Positions 46,442 to 59,790 are shown, numbered from the stretch's first letter. The stretch is DNA of 64,000 bases from Cyathus striatus (GCA_025738555.1 JAOVFP010000014.1:124001-188000); one strand, 5' to 3'. The notes: a model not told the origin generated them from the letters alone. Numbers and translations: made by a program.

Positions 46442-49400
46442 ATGTCAAGCCCCCCAAGCTTAGAAGCGTCTTACATACTGGTGGAAGGCGAACAGAGGCC
46501 CACCCCGCCTTCTCCTTTGGTCCAAGAACCGCCTGAATCGGTGAAAATAGAGAAATCGAAGATACCTGTCTGTATCTTCGCCCTTAGAGCATTATCTGCT
46601 ACTTATTTGGGTTATAGACTGCGCACCCGTCGAATGACGCTTCATATAAGCCAGGAGGAACTCCTTATTACGCGCACGATTGGTCCCCTGAAGCCACTGG
46701 GGGACTACGCCTACACGGACGGCACTTCATAGACGCTTATGGAAGAGTGTGCAACTTACGTGGAGTGAATCTTTCGGGTTCTTGCAAAATGTGTGTGTGA
46801 TTAGCATAATAGAGCTCGCGTTTGAAATTAACGTCCCCCGAAGTCCAATAGACCATGACCGTGAAAACTTTCCCGGTGACCACAGAAGCGTTACCTTTGT
46901 TGGCCGGCCATTCCCACTTGAAGAAGCAGACGAACATTTTGCTCGTTTGCGGAGATGGGGCTTAACCTTCAGTGTGTAATCTGACACTTTGGCTTATCGC
47001 ATTCAACTAATTGACTTGTGTCAAGTTCGGTTTTTGGTGACCTGGGAGGCTATTGAGCATGCTGGACCGTATGCAGTCTCTTTCCTGTTGCATACCATTA
47101 TGACTGACATGGATATACAGAGGAATCTACGACAAAGACTACTTAAACTACCTGCGCGAGCTCCTCTCCCTCCTGCCCAAGTTCGGCATAAGCGCCTTCG
47201 TGTCGATTCACCAAGATGTCTGGTCTCGATATACAGGTGGTTCAGGTGCCCCCGCATGGACGCTCGAACTCGTCGGACTCGACCTTCACGCTATCGAGGA
47301 CTCCGGTGCGGCATGGCTTCTAGGCATGAGGGGTGGAGGGCACACTGAGGCCGAGAGAGGTTTGTGGCCTTGCGGGTATCAGAAGCTGGCAGCAGCCACT
47401 ATGGCGTGAGTCGACTTATTTAGTTTTGCTGTATCGGATCTAATGTTTCCGCTTTTCGAAGTACGTGTTTCTGGGCTGGTGATACTTTCGCTCCTAAGCT
47501 ATTCGTGAAGGACGAATTCGGCAAAGATATTTCTATCCAACAGTTCTTGCAGAGCGCTTTCATTAGCGCCTGCGATGAGTTAGCTCGTGCTGTAGGAGGG
47601 CTACCTGGTGTTATTGGCTTCCAGGTATTTCAACAGTCATCTAAGTTGTACACCTCTGACTGGCCTAGATGATGAATGAACCCCATCGAGGGTACATTCA
47701 AATCCCCTCGCTCCACGCATTCGACTATAACACCGATCTACACCTCTCACATGTTCGTGAGTGAACCCTTCCCTTCTACTCATACGATAACCTGATCCAC
47801 CGTGCTAGCAACTGCGTTCCAATCATTCCAACTGGGTGCAGGACACCCTACAACTGTGGCAACATGGACCCGGTCATTCCCCGTCCCGACACGAAAGACG
47901 TCGGAGACGCTGCTCAACGCAGAGGGACGCAAAGCCTGGCGCGACGATGGGCCGACTAAAGGAAAGTGCCTTTGGGAGGTCCATGGCCTTTGGGGGTGGG
48001 ATAAGACTAAGAATCAGGCAGTCGCGTTGCGTGAGAGTTATTTCAAGAAGCATCCTGTGACTGGCAAGGAGGTTTGTTTTTCTGTTTCCTCTCTTTGAGT
48101 TGAGATGTTGATGTGGTGCTTAGGTCGACTGGTACACCGACTTTTACTATCCGTTTGTGCAGAGGTGGTCGGAGAGGATGCATACTATTGCTTCGCCTGA
48201 CAAATTCATCTTTGTCGAGTCTATTCCTAACGAAGTACGCTATTTTGCTGCCATTCCTATGTTCCTTGCCTACTTGTTTCCAGTTCTGTCCCACTTCATG
48301 GACACCTGAACACCGTCCAAAGAAGATGGTCTTCGCACCCCATTGGTAATGCTACACTCCTTCTCCATTTCTTGATTACTTATGCTTCGGACTAGGTACG
48401 ATCTCCACGCCTTGTTCGGAAAATCATTCGGAGACTTTAACGTCAACGTGCAAGGTTTATCGAGGGTACTACTCACCCCTCTTCTACTCAGTTGGCTGTA
48501 CTAATTATTACGCAGGGCATGTTCCCGCTCAAGGGATTCTACTGGGGCCAAAAAGGTGTCCGGGACAACTACTCTCTCCAGATCCGCAATATCGTAGAAA
48601 ACGGATACAAATCCCTAGGTGAAACCCCAGCATTTATTGGAGAATGCGGAATTCCAATGGATATGAAGTAAGCTTTCTGCATTATACCTTGAACGTGCCT
48701 GATCCCCGTTGCGCAGTCACAGGGCAGCGTTCCAGACTGATGACTTTATATGGCAAACACGCATGATGGATGGGCTTGTTACTGCGCTTGATAAGGCCAT
48801 GGTCGGGTTCACGTAAGTCTCATTGCCGAATATATGTCCTATCACGCAACTCACCCCGTTACGCAGACTATGGAACTACAACCCCTACAACGACGACGAA
48901 CGAGGTGACGACTGGAACGGAGAAAACTTCTCGTGGTTCAGCAAGAAACGCGCTCTCCCGCGTTCCCTCCTCTACTTTGAACAAACTGCGCCCTTGCTAG
49001 ACCAAGGAGGCCGTATCTTAAGCTCGGTTGTCAGACCGTACCCCGCTAAGACGGCCGGTATCCCGCTTAAGTTCGAGTATGAGATGACGACGGGTGCATT
49101 CACGCTTGAGTGGGCGAATCCAGAGAAGGGTAGTTCGAGGCCTTCTGGACCGAGTGTGTACACGCCTCCGCTTTCTGGGCATCCTGCTGTTACAGCGTTG
49201 GAGACGGAGATCTTTTTGCCTCATCGGCTTACGCTTGGAAGGAAGGTTGTCGTTGCGGGTCTGGGCGAAAGGGATAGTTATCGACATGATGAGGAGCGGC
49301 AGACGTTGTTTATCTTGTCGCGCGATGAGACTCCTGGTGCGGTGCATAGGGTTACGGTTTCTGTGACGCCGGGAGTCAGGCCGGAATTTGAGCGGAATGA

Positions 49401-49503
49401 CTTGTGGAGTGATTTTGGCGGGCATATTTTTGCTAGTGCTGGAGTTATCATTGCGCTTATTGCTGTGTTTGTAGTGCGCTATCTGCAGATGGAGGTTGTT
49501 TAG
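46442..49503 (+). CDS. GH5 glucosidase, glucocerebrosidase / ergosteryl-beta-glucosidase type (EGCrP-like)
   Basis: Fungal GH5 subfamily 12 enzymes cut glucose from steryl glucosides or glucosylceramide. Start MSSPPSLEASY at 46442; a 50-nt intron (46568-46617) joins KIP to TAHPSNDASYKPGGTPYY, then GRHFIDAYGR, NLRGVNLSG, VSIHQDVWSRYTGG. Acid/base Glu is in MMNEPHRG (about 47672-47695) and nucleophile Glu in FIGECGIPMD (about 48637-48666). Also seen: APHWYDLHALF, LWNYNPYNDDERGDDWNGE, and a C-terminal beta domain. The protein ends with a transmembrane helix (SAGVIIALIAVFVVRYL). About ten short introns. The first intron solves what otherwise looks like a frameshift. Convergent with the next gene; 314 bp of AT-rich imperfect repeats separate them. 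Confidence 0.88.
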
Positions 49504-49817
49504 TAGTTTAGGTATACCCTTGGAATAAGTTTTGGACATTAATTGTAATGGAGTTACATAGTTATATATTTTGGTGCATTATAGAGTAATATGGTTCAAT
49601 GCTGGACAGTAAAGTGAAATAATGGGAGATGTGGTAGAATGAAAATGAATATATGATATAATGAGGATATGGTAGAGTGAAAACGGAGATATATGATAAA
49701 ATAAAAAAGGAATAATGAGAAGATGTAACAATAAACAAGATGCTGGGAGAATAAAGATGAATAATGAAATAATTATACTACGTACAGCCAGTGCTGGGTA
49801 TCAGGCGTACCACACCA

Positions 49818-51184
49818 TTAAATCTCAATCATACCCATCTCGCTCTCAATCTTCCCCTTCCACATAACAGCCCTATGCAACACACTCCTATAAATCCCCA
49901 ACTCATGCCACAAGTTCTTATCATAGTACCCCACATGATGGAGATTATCACACAGGGCATCAAGTACAGCAGCAGTATCCACCACACCATCCGTCGTCTG
50001 CTCCGAGCTAGTATCTCCCAGCACGAAGATAGAAAACTCAGCAATCTCCCTTGCGAGGGACGACAACATCTCTTCCGTGCATTCTCCCTCGCGGTCGGAG
50101 CACCTGTCTTTGCCTGTGACTAACTGTCCTAGGAGGCGGAACACTGATCCAAAGTCTACGTCTGGTTGGGAGTCAGTGCTGGGTGTGTGGGTGGTGAAGG
50201 ATGTGTGGACCGTGAGTAAGGGATGGATAAGATCACGGATCCATTCTGGGATCAGTTTGCGGAAGAGTTCACCCTGGTTCATGGTGTGCATATACGCTAT
50301 GAATTCCGGGAACGTATCGAGATGCGGCACGCGCATGAGAACTCTCGGGAGCTCTTTGTGCAGTCTCCTAGGTAATATACTGTAATCTGGTTCACCGTCC
50401 GTGCATTTTGCTTGGATATTAGGTACCGAGAGGAGGAATAAAAGATCGTTAATCGGAATTTCGATAATTTCAGGGAAAGTCATGTTGAAGTTGTTTTTAC
50501 GGCGCAGTGTGGGTTTTTTGCGAGCGACAAGGCTGTGCGTGACGCTGTTGAAGGGGGTGGTGGAGTAGATTATGAGGATGTGGGTGGGCCCAAGGGGGCG
50601 TGGGGATACGAGGGTATCTGGAGTGCTTAGGGAGAGGTCGTACCATGTGTCTGAGGAGGTGGTGGTGGTAGATTGGTTGGAGTTGTCGAAGAAGCTGAAG
50701 CGCCTTTCGATACTTTGGGTGAGTTGGATGGGATGAGTTGGTGTCGCGGAGGAGGAGAGTACGCGCCGGCGCGTAGGGATCCGGGTGGGCTGCGCCGGAT
50801 TTGGGGCAGCGGCGTTTGCATTTGCATTTGCGCTGGTGCTGGCGGCAGCAAGACCTGCAAGGTCAAAAGCGGAGAAGCGAGTTGTGGCATTACGCAGTTT
50901 CACCTCGCGCAGCTTTTGAGCACGGTACAACCAGTGTCTTCAGTTAAAAATATCAGTATAACGAAAGCATGAGACATATAGGAGACTCTGACGCACCCCT
51001 CTGGGGAAGCAATGCGAAGCTTCAGATGATGCCGTATTTCCTCGATGGGTATGTCACCCATCAGAAGCTGTTCGCGATCAGGAGCGACGTCGAGGAGGAT
51101 GCTTCTGTTAATCTTACGCTCATCAAGACCTGCTTGACTGGCCTGGAGAGCGATGGAGGGCAGAGTGGGATTGAAGATGGGCAT
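49818..51184 (-). CDS. hypothetical protein, possibly Clp1-like (basidiomycete sexual-development family)
   Basis: Two exons on the minus strand: 51184 (MPIFNPTLPSIALQASQAG) to about 50994, then, after a 59-nt intron, HWLYRAQKLREVKLRNATTRF to a stop at 49818. Middle region: RIPTRRRVLSSS, a Ser/Thr-rich linker, FPEIIEIPINDLLFLLSVPN, PDYSILPRRLHKELPRVLMR, VPHLDTFPEFIAYMHT; C-terminus GYYDKNLWHELGIYRSVLHR. The short basic motif and the PHLDTFPEFIAYMHT block recall Clp1-like proteins, which control clamp development in mushrooms. I recall this only loosely, so the name is tentative. A transposon copy sits 310 bp upstream of the start and may affect its promoter. Confidence 0.6.
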
Positions 51185-51828
51185 GGTATCGGGTTCGATT
51201 CAAGGTGACAGCGGTGACGGTGACGAAAAGGATTGGAAGCGGGATGTTTAATAAGTAGACTAAGTTGGTGATGGAATGAAATAAAATGAAACGACATCGA
51301 CCAGGATTTTTATGGGATATTTTGAGTGTGGCCTGGTCCAAGAGTTGTAAGGCAGAATTGGGCATGGTTGAGGAGAGTGAACAATGTCAGACAATGTCGG
51401 GCGTAGGTATTCCATTGAGACATTTCCATCTAAGGTAACATACGCGCTGCACGTGATCGTTTGTCGCGCTTTTCTGTGCGACAATGCCATAATCTAGTCC
51501 GGAAGCCGAACCGTCTAAAACGAGATCACGCTGGCGTCACATGACTGGCGTGGGGCTATCTCGTCGATAGACGGTCCGGTAAAATTGGTCAAGTTTGAAA
51601 CGGGCGTCCCTTACGCGCATGCGACGCGCCCACTTCCCTCGCTCGCTCCCTCAATATACTTGTTCCTCTCCTTGTCCCCTCCGTTCTCTACGCAAGTTTA
51701 CTTCCGAAAACTTCGAATAATACCCTCAAACACCTATTTACACCAAGAAGACCAACGAAAGCACCTCAACCGGCGTAACAAGGCCAGCCCAACCGCGAAA
51801 TATCAATCCTCAGAGATTCTACTAGCAG

Positions 51829-54590
51829 ATGGAGGGTTTAGACAGCGGTGAAAGGGATCTATTAGTTGAGGAAGGGTCTTTGGAAAACATCAGGTGCGTT
51901 CAGTAGTTAAATTTAAGTCAGCTAGGGACTGACAACTTGCTCTGCTTACTTCTAGTAATCCTGAATTATGTACTGAGCAAACTAGGACCACAGCTCGAGC
52001 CGCTAGGAGGTCTTTAGTTACGAAGGTCTCAGAGATTTTAGACTTATTCAAGACGGCGTACATAAGTCCTTTTGATATGGTTACAGCGCTTCTGGATGAA
52101 GATAATGAAGAGTTTCATATGTATCGCAGTGAATTGTACAAGAAGACTAATAAAAAGATCTTTACCATACTTGATCTCCTCGCTACGAATGAATCTGGTC
52201 GTTCCAAGCTCGCGATATGGCTCCAAAGCCCAACGGGCTCTAAGTTTTATGAAGATTCCATTGAAGACGAAATGGATGCTCTTCACGCTGATTACAAGCT
52301 GAGAGGTGTGCAAAATATTACACCTGAGTACATTGAAAACCGAAAGCCGGACAATTTTACTCGCGATGCACCTTTCACGATGGGGTTACTGCGCTGCGCC
52401 GCACAGTCGAAGAGGCAGGAGTGGAAGAATATAAAGAAGAAACCAGACCAGGTATGGATTGTACACGAAATATTGCTGTTGGTCGATCTGTTAAATCTCT
52501 AGTAGGTCTGTAATGCTATCATGAGGCAACTCCTGTACCAGCGCTCCAACCGATGCCTTGGTTTTGCCGCCATGTTTGGGCTATATCTTTGGGCTACTGG
52601 ATCTTCTCGATCCACCATGGATGCTGCGCACTGTGTTGGTCTTTGTGTGAGCTACCCATCGGTCTCGCACAACTTAACTTCGCTTGCGACACACTGCATG
52701 GGCCTTGCAAAGGAGGCTGCATCTGGTCCACATGCGTTCTGTTACGATAACATTAACCTCAGTACATCCATACATGTTGAGCAGCGTGGTTTGACATCCA
52801 CGCCAGGAAGGTGACCTCCGGAACACTTGGGATCTTGTACAAGCTTCCAAATGCCACACCCGATATGGTGGAACTAAAGCCTATCTTGGACAGAATGCAC
52901 AATGCGAATTACCATGGCCTTGATTTTGCGAAGGATCTTAGGCTAACTGATGAGCAACTAGAGTCTGTTTCTCATCAATTTCGTATACATATCATCAATA
53001 TTCTATTCAAACGCTGTAACAAACTGGATAAGCAACATTACCGGGGTGATTCAATAATGGAGCACAAGGCACGGCATTCCCTTTCTGCTAACCACCGTAC
53101 AGTGTTCTACCCGCTCCGAGTCTCAACTCATGAAGAGGCCTCAACAAAAGGGAACCTTTTATATCATGATGAAGTTTACTTGGATATGTTAGGTCAAACA
53201 GCGGAAGCGCTATCAAGATGGGCTATTCCCAGTATCAATGACCAGCTGACAAATGCTCGTATTCGATCTGGGCAAGGTTTGCGTGCAGATGACCTTAATA
53301 ATTATCACTGTCGGCTTGTCTTTCAATTAGGCATGGGTCTTTTTCATGCTGCACTTAATCTTGCATGGGCAATCCTCCACACTCATCGAGGGACGCTCAG
53401 TCAACATGGCTCATTGACATACTGGTTCGCAATTCTTGAAAAGACTCGACTTGGGGGGCAGAAGCCTGACTATCACACTCTTTATTCTACTTTGATTCAA
53501 ATTCTTGAAGGGGTAATTATGAGTGCATGGAACAAAATATGTGTTCAACAAGGGAGCACTCTTGATAAATATGCAATGTCTAAGCCAACCTCAGATGATC
53601 TTCACGACAAAGCTGAAACAATTCTAACTGACTACTTGACTCCCCTTCCTTGTTTATATCCTGCTTCCACCAATGGCGATGATGACGATGACAATATAGC
53701 AAATAATACTGCACCAGCATCAAACCATGCATCAGTTGTTCCACCTTTGGTGTTATGCGAGGGTCAGGAGGATCCATCAAAGGATAAGGCTCACCAGAAC
53801 CTACGCTTACTTATGAGAGATACTCTACTTCTTTTGGAACTTGTTTCTGGAGTGAAAGATGGAGACATTGGTCGCATTGAGGATATTCTACCTCATCTGG
53901 CAATGCTATATCGAGGGCTGGTGGTAATAATTACTGCACTGAAACTCTTTTCATGATCCAAAACTTGAAATATATTTGGACACCAGAGTTTGCGTATGCT
54001 CCATTTCACATATTGCAAATATTTAATAACCATTCAATATAGAAATATTATGAGGGACATAATGATTGTCAACCCTTCAGGTATTCCAGGTCATTTTATT
54101 GCAACCGATGCAAATATGGAATACACAATTAGAGATGTCAAGGTTTTGTTTTTGTACTACTAGAATTCATTCACTGCTAATCAATAATTAGGATCTAATT
54201 ATTGTAAAAGGTCTGCAAACAACATGGGATCAGGTTGGCGATGCTTCTGCTGCTGTATCATATATAAAAGAAATCAAGCGAAAAATCAGTAAAGAATTAG
54301 AACTTCCTCATCAAAACAAAGGTCACTCTGATGTCGATGTTGATCATCTAATTCAGCGAGTTGTTAATAGGGTGAACACCGAAAACTTGCTAACATTTAT
54401 ACCAAATCGAACTGGCAACAAAAATGTCAACCTGGTTCCTGACATACTTGAAGAAGGTGCAAAAAAATTGAGGTCTTCTTCACTTGCTACCTTCAATACA
54501 AAGTTCAAGAACTTTGTTGTGGGAATGGTGGTTGAAGAGGAAAGTGATGATTTACCAGCTTTAGGCCTCACAGTAGATGAGACAGAGTAA
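51829..54590 (+). pseudogene. DUF6589-family gene, copy 2, frameshifted
   Basis: Exons read as 51829-51893, 51956-52451, 52506-53993, 54043-54142 and 54192-54590, all with GT-AG introns. The exons total 2,548 nt. Adding back the G missing here relative to copy 1 (in the G run near 53916-53920, after LAMLYRG) and one base at the shared break (52808-52814, STPGR then TGA) gives 2,550 nt, that is 850 codons. This copy therefore carries one private and one shared frame change. Sequence is otherwise the same as copy 1. Confidence 0.85.
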
Positions 54591-54605
54591 TTAAAATATA
54601 TTATA

Positions 54606-57077
54606 TTATAATGCTTTATTATGATTCTGATACACATTTGCTACAACTTCTCGCTGCCGGTTTTCTGCATCTAATTCAAATGCACGCTTTGTACTATTCT
54701 GACTCAACATGTTCCATCTAGCTTCCTCCTCTCGCATCTCCTGTAAACGTCGTTGTGCATCATTAACACTAATCTGACCAGCCATGTTATTTGCATTGTA
54801 GCGTTGCTGACAATCGACCCGAAATGCTATTTGAATACTGTTTGCCTGTGCTGTGATTCTCTCTAGCTTCTGTCGCTTCTTCTGTTCCTCCTGTTCCAAC
54901 TGTTTTGCTTTTGTAAGCATCCAACTTCTTTGTCGAATTCATGAATAACATTAAATACTGAATGGGACCACTTATCTTCCCATTCAGCACTTTCACCAAT
55001 GCTTAATGTAACTTGATGATGATTGATCATGTCTGAAGGATGTACACATGCAATAGATTTGATTGCCTTGTCGCTAATAATAAGATATGGAGGACGAATA
55101 GCGCGGAACTTGTCCTTTTTCCAAGTGATGTAACGCCAATTGGCTAAGCGAACTTCTAGTGATTTGCGTTGAGCAACAGGAAGCCGGCGGCGTGAAGCTG
55201 AACTTGGTGATGGACGTTTTTGTCCAGATGGTGCGATGTATGGTTTGCGAGTTAGATCCAATGAAGAACCATAATAAACGATATCAGTCTGGTGATCCTG
55301 AAAAAGAAGCTTTCCTGGAAAGTAAAACGAAAAATCAAGAGTCTCAAGATGCACTGAGCTGTTGCAACAGAATGGACCAGTGAACAATAATGCTGTTGAA
55401 AGGTTAGTTAAACTTCATAATAATGGTGTGATTCAAATCTCAAAAATATTAACCATCACTACTTTGATCATTATTGTATGTTGTATAAGCCTTTCGCAAA
55501 CAGGTATCAGGTTGTTGGATTAACTTCAACATCGAGACACTAGTCCGGTCCTTTTTCTTCGTCTTCTCGTTGATTTCACCACAAAACGGACGATCTGGAT
55601 CCAATGCTGTATCGGTTGTTGCTGACTCCTCTGCTATTGCGACGCTCAAATCTGCCTCCTTAGACCACGACTCATACATTAGCAAGAAAATTGCTGGTGT
55701 AACACCATCACGCCCACAACGCCCAGCTCTTTGTTGAGTAATCGTCATTTCTCGCGGTACACCGTATTGAACAACCCAGTCAATGTCTCGAACATCCAAG
55801 CCCTAGAAGCTAGATGAGAAAGGACATAAGAAAATAAATCAATCGCACTGTAGATGCAGCTTCCGTTGCGTGCATTATAATGCATCTACCATTAGGATTT
55901 CGAAAGTCATCATATGTATCTTTAAGGTACTCGTCTGACATCAAACTAAAGTATGTCTTGATTAAGCCTCGTCCTCGGAGCTCTGGTACTAAATGCTGTT
56001 CTTGATAAGTTTTTGCACCAATAGCACTTTCAACGCTATCATGGAAAACAATTCCTTTCCGTCTTTTTTCATTACCCATAACCGAGTCCGTAAGATTTTG
56101 AATAATGAAATCGAGGTTTTGAAAGTCAGAAAGTGGACCAACGACCTCATGGATAGCATATGCAATATTAGGTCGATTGCATGAGAGCTCGATGGAGCAG
56201 AGCTGATCGTTGTCAAGCTGCAGTTGCTGTTTGACAACAGCTTTGATGTGGTTTGGAAGAGTACCCGAAAGCGCAGCCACAGATACTTTTGACCCAAGCT
56301 TCGTTCGAAGTTCTGACAGATGCCCCCATGCAGGTCGAAACGCCTTTCCCCCATAAAGATCCGTTCCCAGTGTATAGATTGAATGGCATTCATCCACAAA
56401 GAGAAATCGGATGCGTTTGCGAAAGGTCGGCTTATGAAGGAAACGCGAAAGCTTTGGCCAATGTCCATTGTGAATAAAGAACTGCTCAGCTTGCACTATA
56501 AGAATGGAGTAGGCACCCGAGTATATTTCCTATCAGCGTAATACAACAATGTTTAGAGAGTCTGATAGGTAGAAGGAAGTTTCAAACCTTCCACAACTTC
56601 TCATTGCTAGATGTCTCTTCGTTAATAGCCAAAACAGAGATCCCATATGCCTGGAACTCGAGAACCTGCATTTCTTGTAGCTTCTTCAAAGGAGATATAA
56701 CAAGAGATATCCGGTCTGGGAAGAGAAGAGCTGGAAGAACCATACAGAAGGTCTTTCCCTGACCAGTGCCCACATCAACAAGAACATCCTTCCGAGTACA
56801 GAGAGAGAAATTGTCGCTTGTAGTTGAAATTTTCGTGGAATCTTTTTGAATTTGGATGCAATATACATTCCCAAGGTAGCCTTAAGTCCAAAGAGCTGTT
56901 CTTTTCACTGTAGTCAATCCAGAAGTCTTCCAATATGGCATTGGCAGCAGGTATAAGCATGGTATACAGTTTTCGAGCATCTTCTATGCTGGTAAGAGCG
57001 ATAACATCTGTCAAATTTGGTGTGTTAGTCTCTAGAGGAGGTTCATCTAATCTTTCCATAGCAGTATCGCTTGACAT
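54606..57077 (-). pseudogene. RecQ-like helicase gene, copy 2, frameshifted three times
   Basis: Same gene as 28288-30759. Relative to copy 1 it has one A fewer after DYSEK (near 56907-56910), an extra CT in the CTCTCT run before the Walker A exon part (near 56800-56806), and one A fewer in the run before the KAKQLEQ coiled-coil (near 54914-54917). The product would end soon after the N-terminal 80 residues. All three changes are in simple runs, so sequencing error remains possible, though early decay of a duplicated copy fits equally well. Confidence 0.85.
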
Positions 57078-57444
57078 GAGCTCTATTTTGTGTAGAGAAA
57101 GGAGGGAGCAAGGGAAGGGAAGGGACAGTTTCTGCGGTTGGGCTGGCCTTGTTACGCCGGTTGAGGTGCTTTCGTTGGTCTTCTTGGTGTAAATAGGTGT
57201 TTGAGGGTATTATTCGAAGTTTTCGGAAGTAAACTTGCGTAGAGAACGGAGGGGACAAGGAGAGGAACAAGTATATTGAGGGAGCGAGCGAGGGAAGTGG
57301 GCGCGTCGCATGCGCGTAAGGGACGCCCGTTTCAAACTTGACCAATTTTACCGGACCGTCTATCGACGAGATAGCCCCACGCCAGTCATGTGACGCCAGC
57401 GTGATCTCGTTTTAGACGGTTCGGCTTCCGGACTAGCCATAATC

Positions 57445-57971
57445 TGCCTCTCGACGTCCGAATAGAATCAGCAAAGGAGGTTCTGGTCCAAGTTATACGT
57501 CCTTCAAGCCTGAAACTCCTCTCAAGCCATGACACTGACAGCCTGGTTACCTATCAGCGAGTTGCCCCAATAGCGCTAGTGGAATGGCATAAGCTCACCG
57601 ATCCAACTCCTACAAGCTATACGTGAATCCATCTCCTGGAGACTAGAGTCTTGTGCAGTGGACAAAGGAAAGAGGATGAAAGAAAGTGACGAGCTCGTTT
57701 GTTTGTCTTCAGCGCCCCCGGCACTGGAGTGGCATGATGCATCACCCGTTCAACCGGCCAAGGCCCAAAAATGTTGGATTCGGGAAAAACATTCCGTGAT
57801 GCAATCCAAAATCAAATCCGCTTCATCTTGGCATGCGGTGCACCCCAGGTCGGACAGACCCTTGCTTGTCCTTGTAAATCGGCTGGACTGATATAAGCCC
57901 TGGGTGTCGCATGCCGCTAGTACTACATTAGAATATCATCCGTTCCAACCCAGAAATTCCAAGGCGCCCAA
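57445..57971. other. promoter region between transposon copy 2 and the lyase gene
   Basis: No gene recognised. It ends with the likely promoter of the downstream gene, including CTGATATAAGCCC at about 57887 (TATA-like, roughly 80 bp before the ATG). Confidence 0.4.
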
Positions 57972-59790
57972 ATGTCCCCCACACTCCTTCGTACACTGCT
58001 CGCGGTGTCATGCCTCTTCACGACTGTTATTGCACAAACGAGCTATGCTAATGACTTTTTGGATCCCGCGTTCATCGTGAACAAGGAGTATGGAAATAAT
58101 ACCCTGGCAGCGCAGGAGACTGTTGTGAAATGGGCGGATACGTTGGCTGCTCAAGGGCCTTGGAGTGTGTTCCCTTTTTTCTTATTTATCTCAGAAGTTT
58201 ATCATGATGCTAGGTGTAATGACCAAGCAGGGCATCGCTCCCTCGGGAGACATGCACGACTACCTGAGCTGGGCACCGTAGTACGTTCCCCCCTGTACCC
58301 CCCCACTCACGCGACTTACCCATGTGCCAGCTGGTGGCCAAATTGCACAGGTGTAGGAAACACGACGGAACTGACCCCCGAACAAGGTGCGTCTTACACA
58401 CGTTGATTTTATTCATAACTTACCTATCTATATTAGTCTGGACAACGTGCCCGTACTACGTACGCGATGGCCTATTCAACCCCGACGTGCGCTTTGTCAA
58501 CGACGTAGGCAACTTCCAAAACATGTCCGACGCGGTATTCTACAACGCTATCGCGTCGACGATGGGGAATACGTCGTATGGAACCAATGTGGGTGAGTAT
58601 TTTTTTTTATGTTTGGGGGGCGGGGTTAAGCCGGAAAGCTTGACGTGCATGTGCAATAACTTACTCTCACCATTGTGCCTTATCACAACCTACCGACATT
58701 TGACCGTGCTAACCCTTCCTCTAGTAAAGTTCATATCAACATGGTTCCTCGACGCCGACACCAAAATGAATCCGAACCTCAATTACGGGCAGGTCCAACG
58801 CGGCCCGGGAGTTCAATCTGGAAGTCATACGGGTGTCCTGTGCGTACACATCACACTCACACCCACATTGAACAGCATTTATTTATATGTTTATCACAGG
58901 GACTTGAAGAGTATGGCGAAAGTCGTTAGTGCTGTCCTCATCCTGCGCAGGAGTCGGCATCCGGGCTGGACTTCGGATATTGATAGTCAGCTTATTGCGT
59001 GGACGCAGGAGTATATTACTTGGCTTGAGACTGCTAGTATTGCGTTGGAGGAGGGTGCCGCGACCAAGTGAGCTCTTATCTTCTACATGAGTTTAAATTG
59101 ATGCTGTTTGCTGATTGGCGGACAAAAGTAATCATGGGACGTTCTATTATAATCAGCTAGCAGCGTTGAAGATTCTGGTTAATGACTTGGATGGGGCCAA
59201 GAATGTTACAGATACGTATTTCAGTAAACAGTACTTGGCTCAGATTGAAGCGAGTGGGGAACAAGTATGTTATATTTTTCCTTCTATATTCCATACGTGT
59301 TACTGATACTCTCCAGCCACTGGAAGCAGCCCGCACCAGACCATATCACTACAGAGCCTACAACCTCGCAGCAATGATAACAAACGCCCGCCTGGCAAAA
59401 TACGCCGACCCCTCCTCAACAGTATGGAACACCACCACCTCCGCGGGCGCAACCATAAAAACCGCCCTTGACTTCGCAATGGGCATCAGCGCCTCCACCA
59501 GCAACGAGACTGACTATGCGTCTGAGCTGTACCCTAGCGTTGCGGCTGTTGCTGCTGTGTACGGCGATCCTGACGGGAAGTATTTGAACTTTTTGCAAGG
59601 GGCTGAATCAGATTTCGCGGAGGACCCGTACTTTTTGTGGGATCAGCCTTGGGCGCTTGATTTGGATGTGTCAAATTTGGTTAATAGTTCTGGGAGTACT
59701 AATAATGTCAAGAATGGGGCTGGGAGGAGTGTGGGGTTAGGGGCTTTGGGAGTGGGGTTGGTTGGGGTAGTTTGCGCGCTTTTGGTGTAA
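57972..59790 (+). CDS. secreted alginate lyase-like protein (PL38-type), probably cell-surface anchored
   Basis: Fungal member of the alginate-lyase superfamily, whose enzymes split uronic-acid polysaccharides by beta-elimination. Signal peptide MSPTLLRTLLAVSCLFTTVIAQ. Ordered blocks: DFLDPAFIVNKEYGN, GDMHDYLSWAP joined by a short intron to YWWPNCTGV, CPYYVRDGLFNPDVR, FISTWFLDADTKMNPNLNYG, SGSHTGVL then DLKSMAKVVSAVLIL, NNHGTFYYNQLAALKIL and TRPYHYRAYNLAAMITNA. His and Tyr in NNHGTFYYNQ are candidate catalytic residues. A hydrophobic C-terminal tail (SVGLGALGVGLVGVVCALLV) after a Ser/Asn-rich stretch suggests a GPI anchor. About seven introns, all in frame as far as checked. The true substrate in fungi is uncertain. 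Confidence 0.82.

Larger units (their letters stand above)
51495..57435. mobile_element. TIR DNA transposon with DUF6589 and RecQ-like helicase genes, copy 2 (inverted)
   Basis: 5,941 bp, same 302-bp TIRs and gene content as 27930-33871 but reversed: DUF6589 on plus, helicase on minus. Flanked by the perfect 9-bp direct repeat GCCATAATC (51486-51494, 57436-57444), which fixes the ends as TAGTCCGG...CCGGACTA. Four indels relative to copy 1 (minus 1 G, minus 1 A, plus 2 CT, minus 1 A) equal the 1-bp length difference and all fall in coding sequence. It sits between the Clp1-like candidate and the alginate-lyase-like gene, upstream of both. Confidence 0.92.

Noticed and set aside
46442..46732. 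Apparent frameshift at the start of the GH5 gene (YTDGTS followed by a stop)
   Set aside because: A 50-nt GT-AG intron at 46568-46617 puts the following sequence in the frame GGTPYY...GRHFIDAYGR, so no frameshift is needed.
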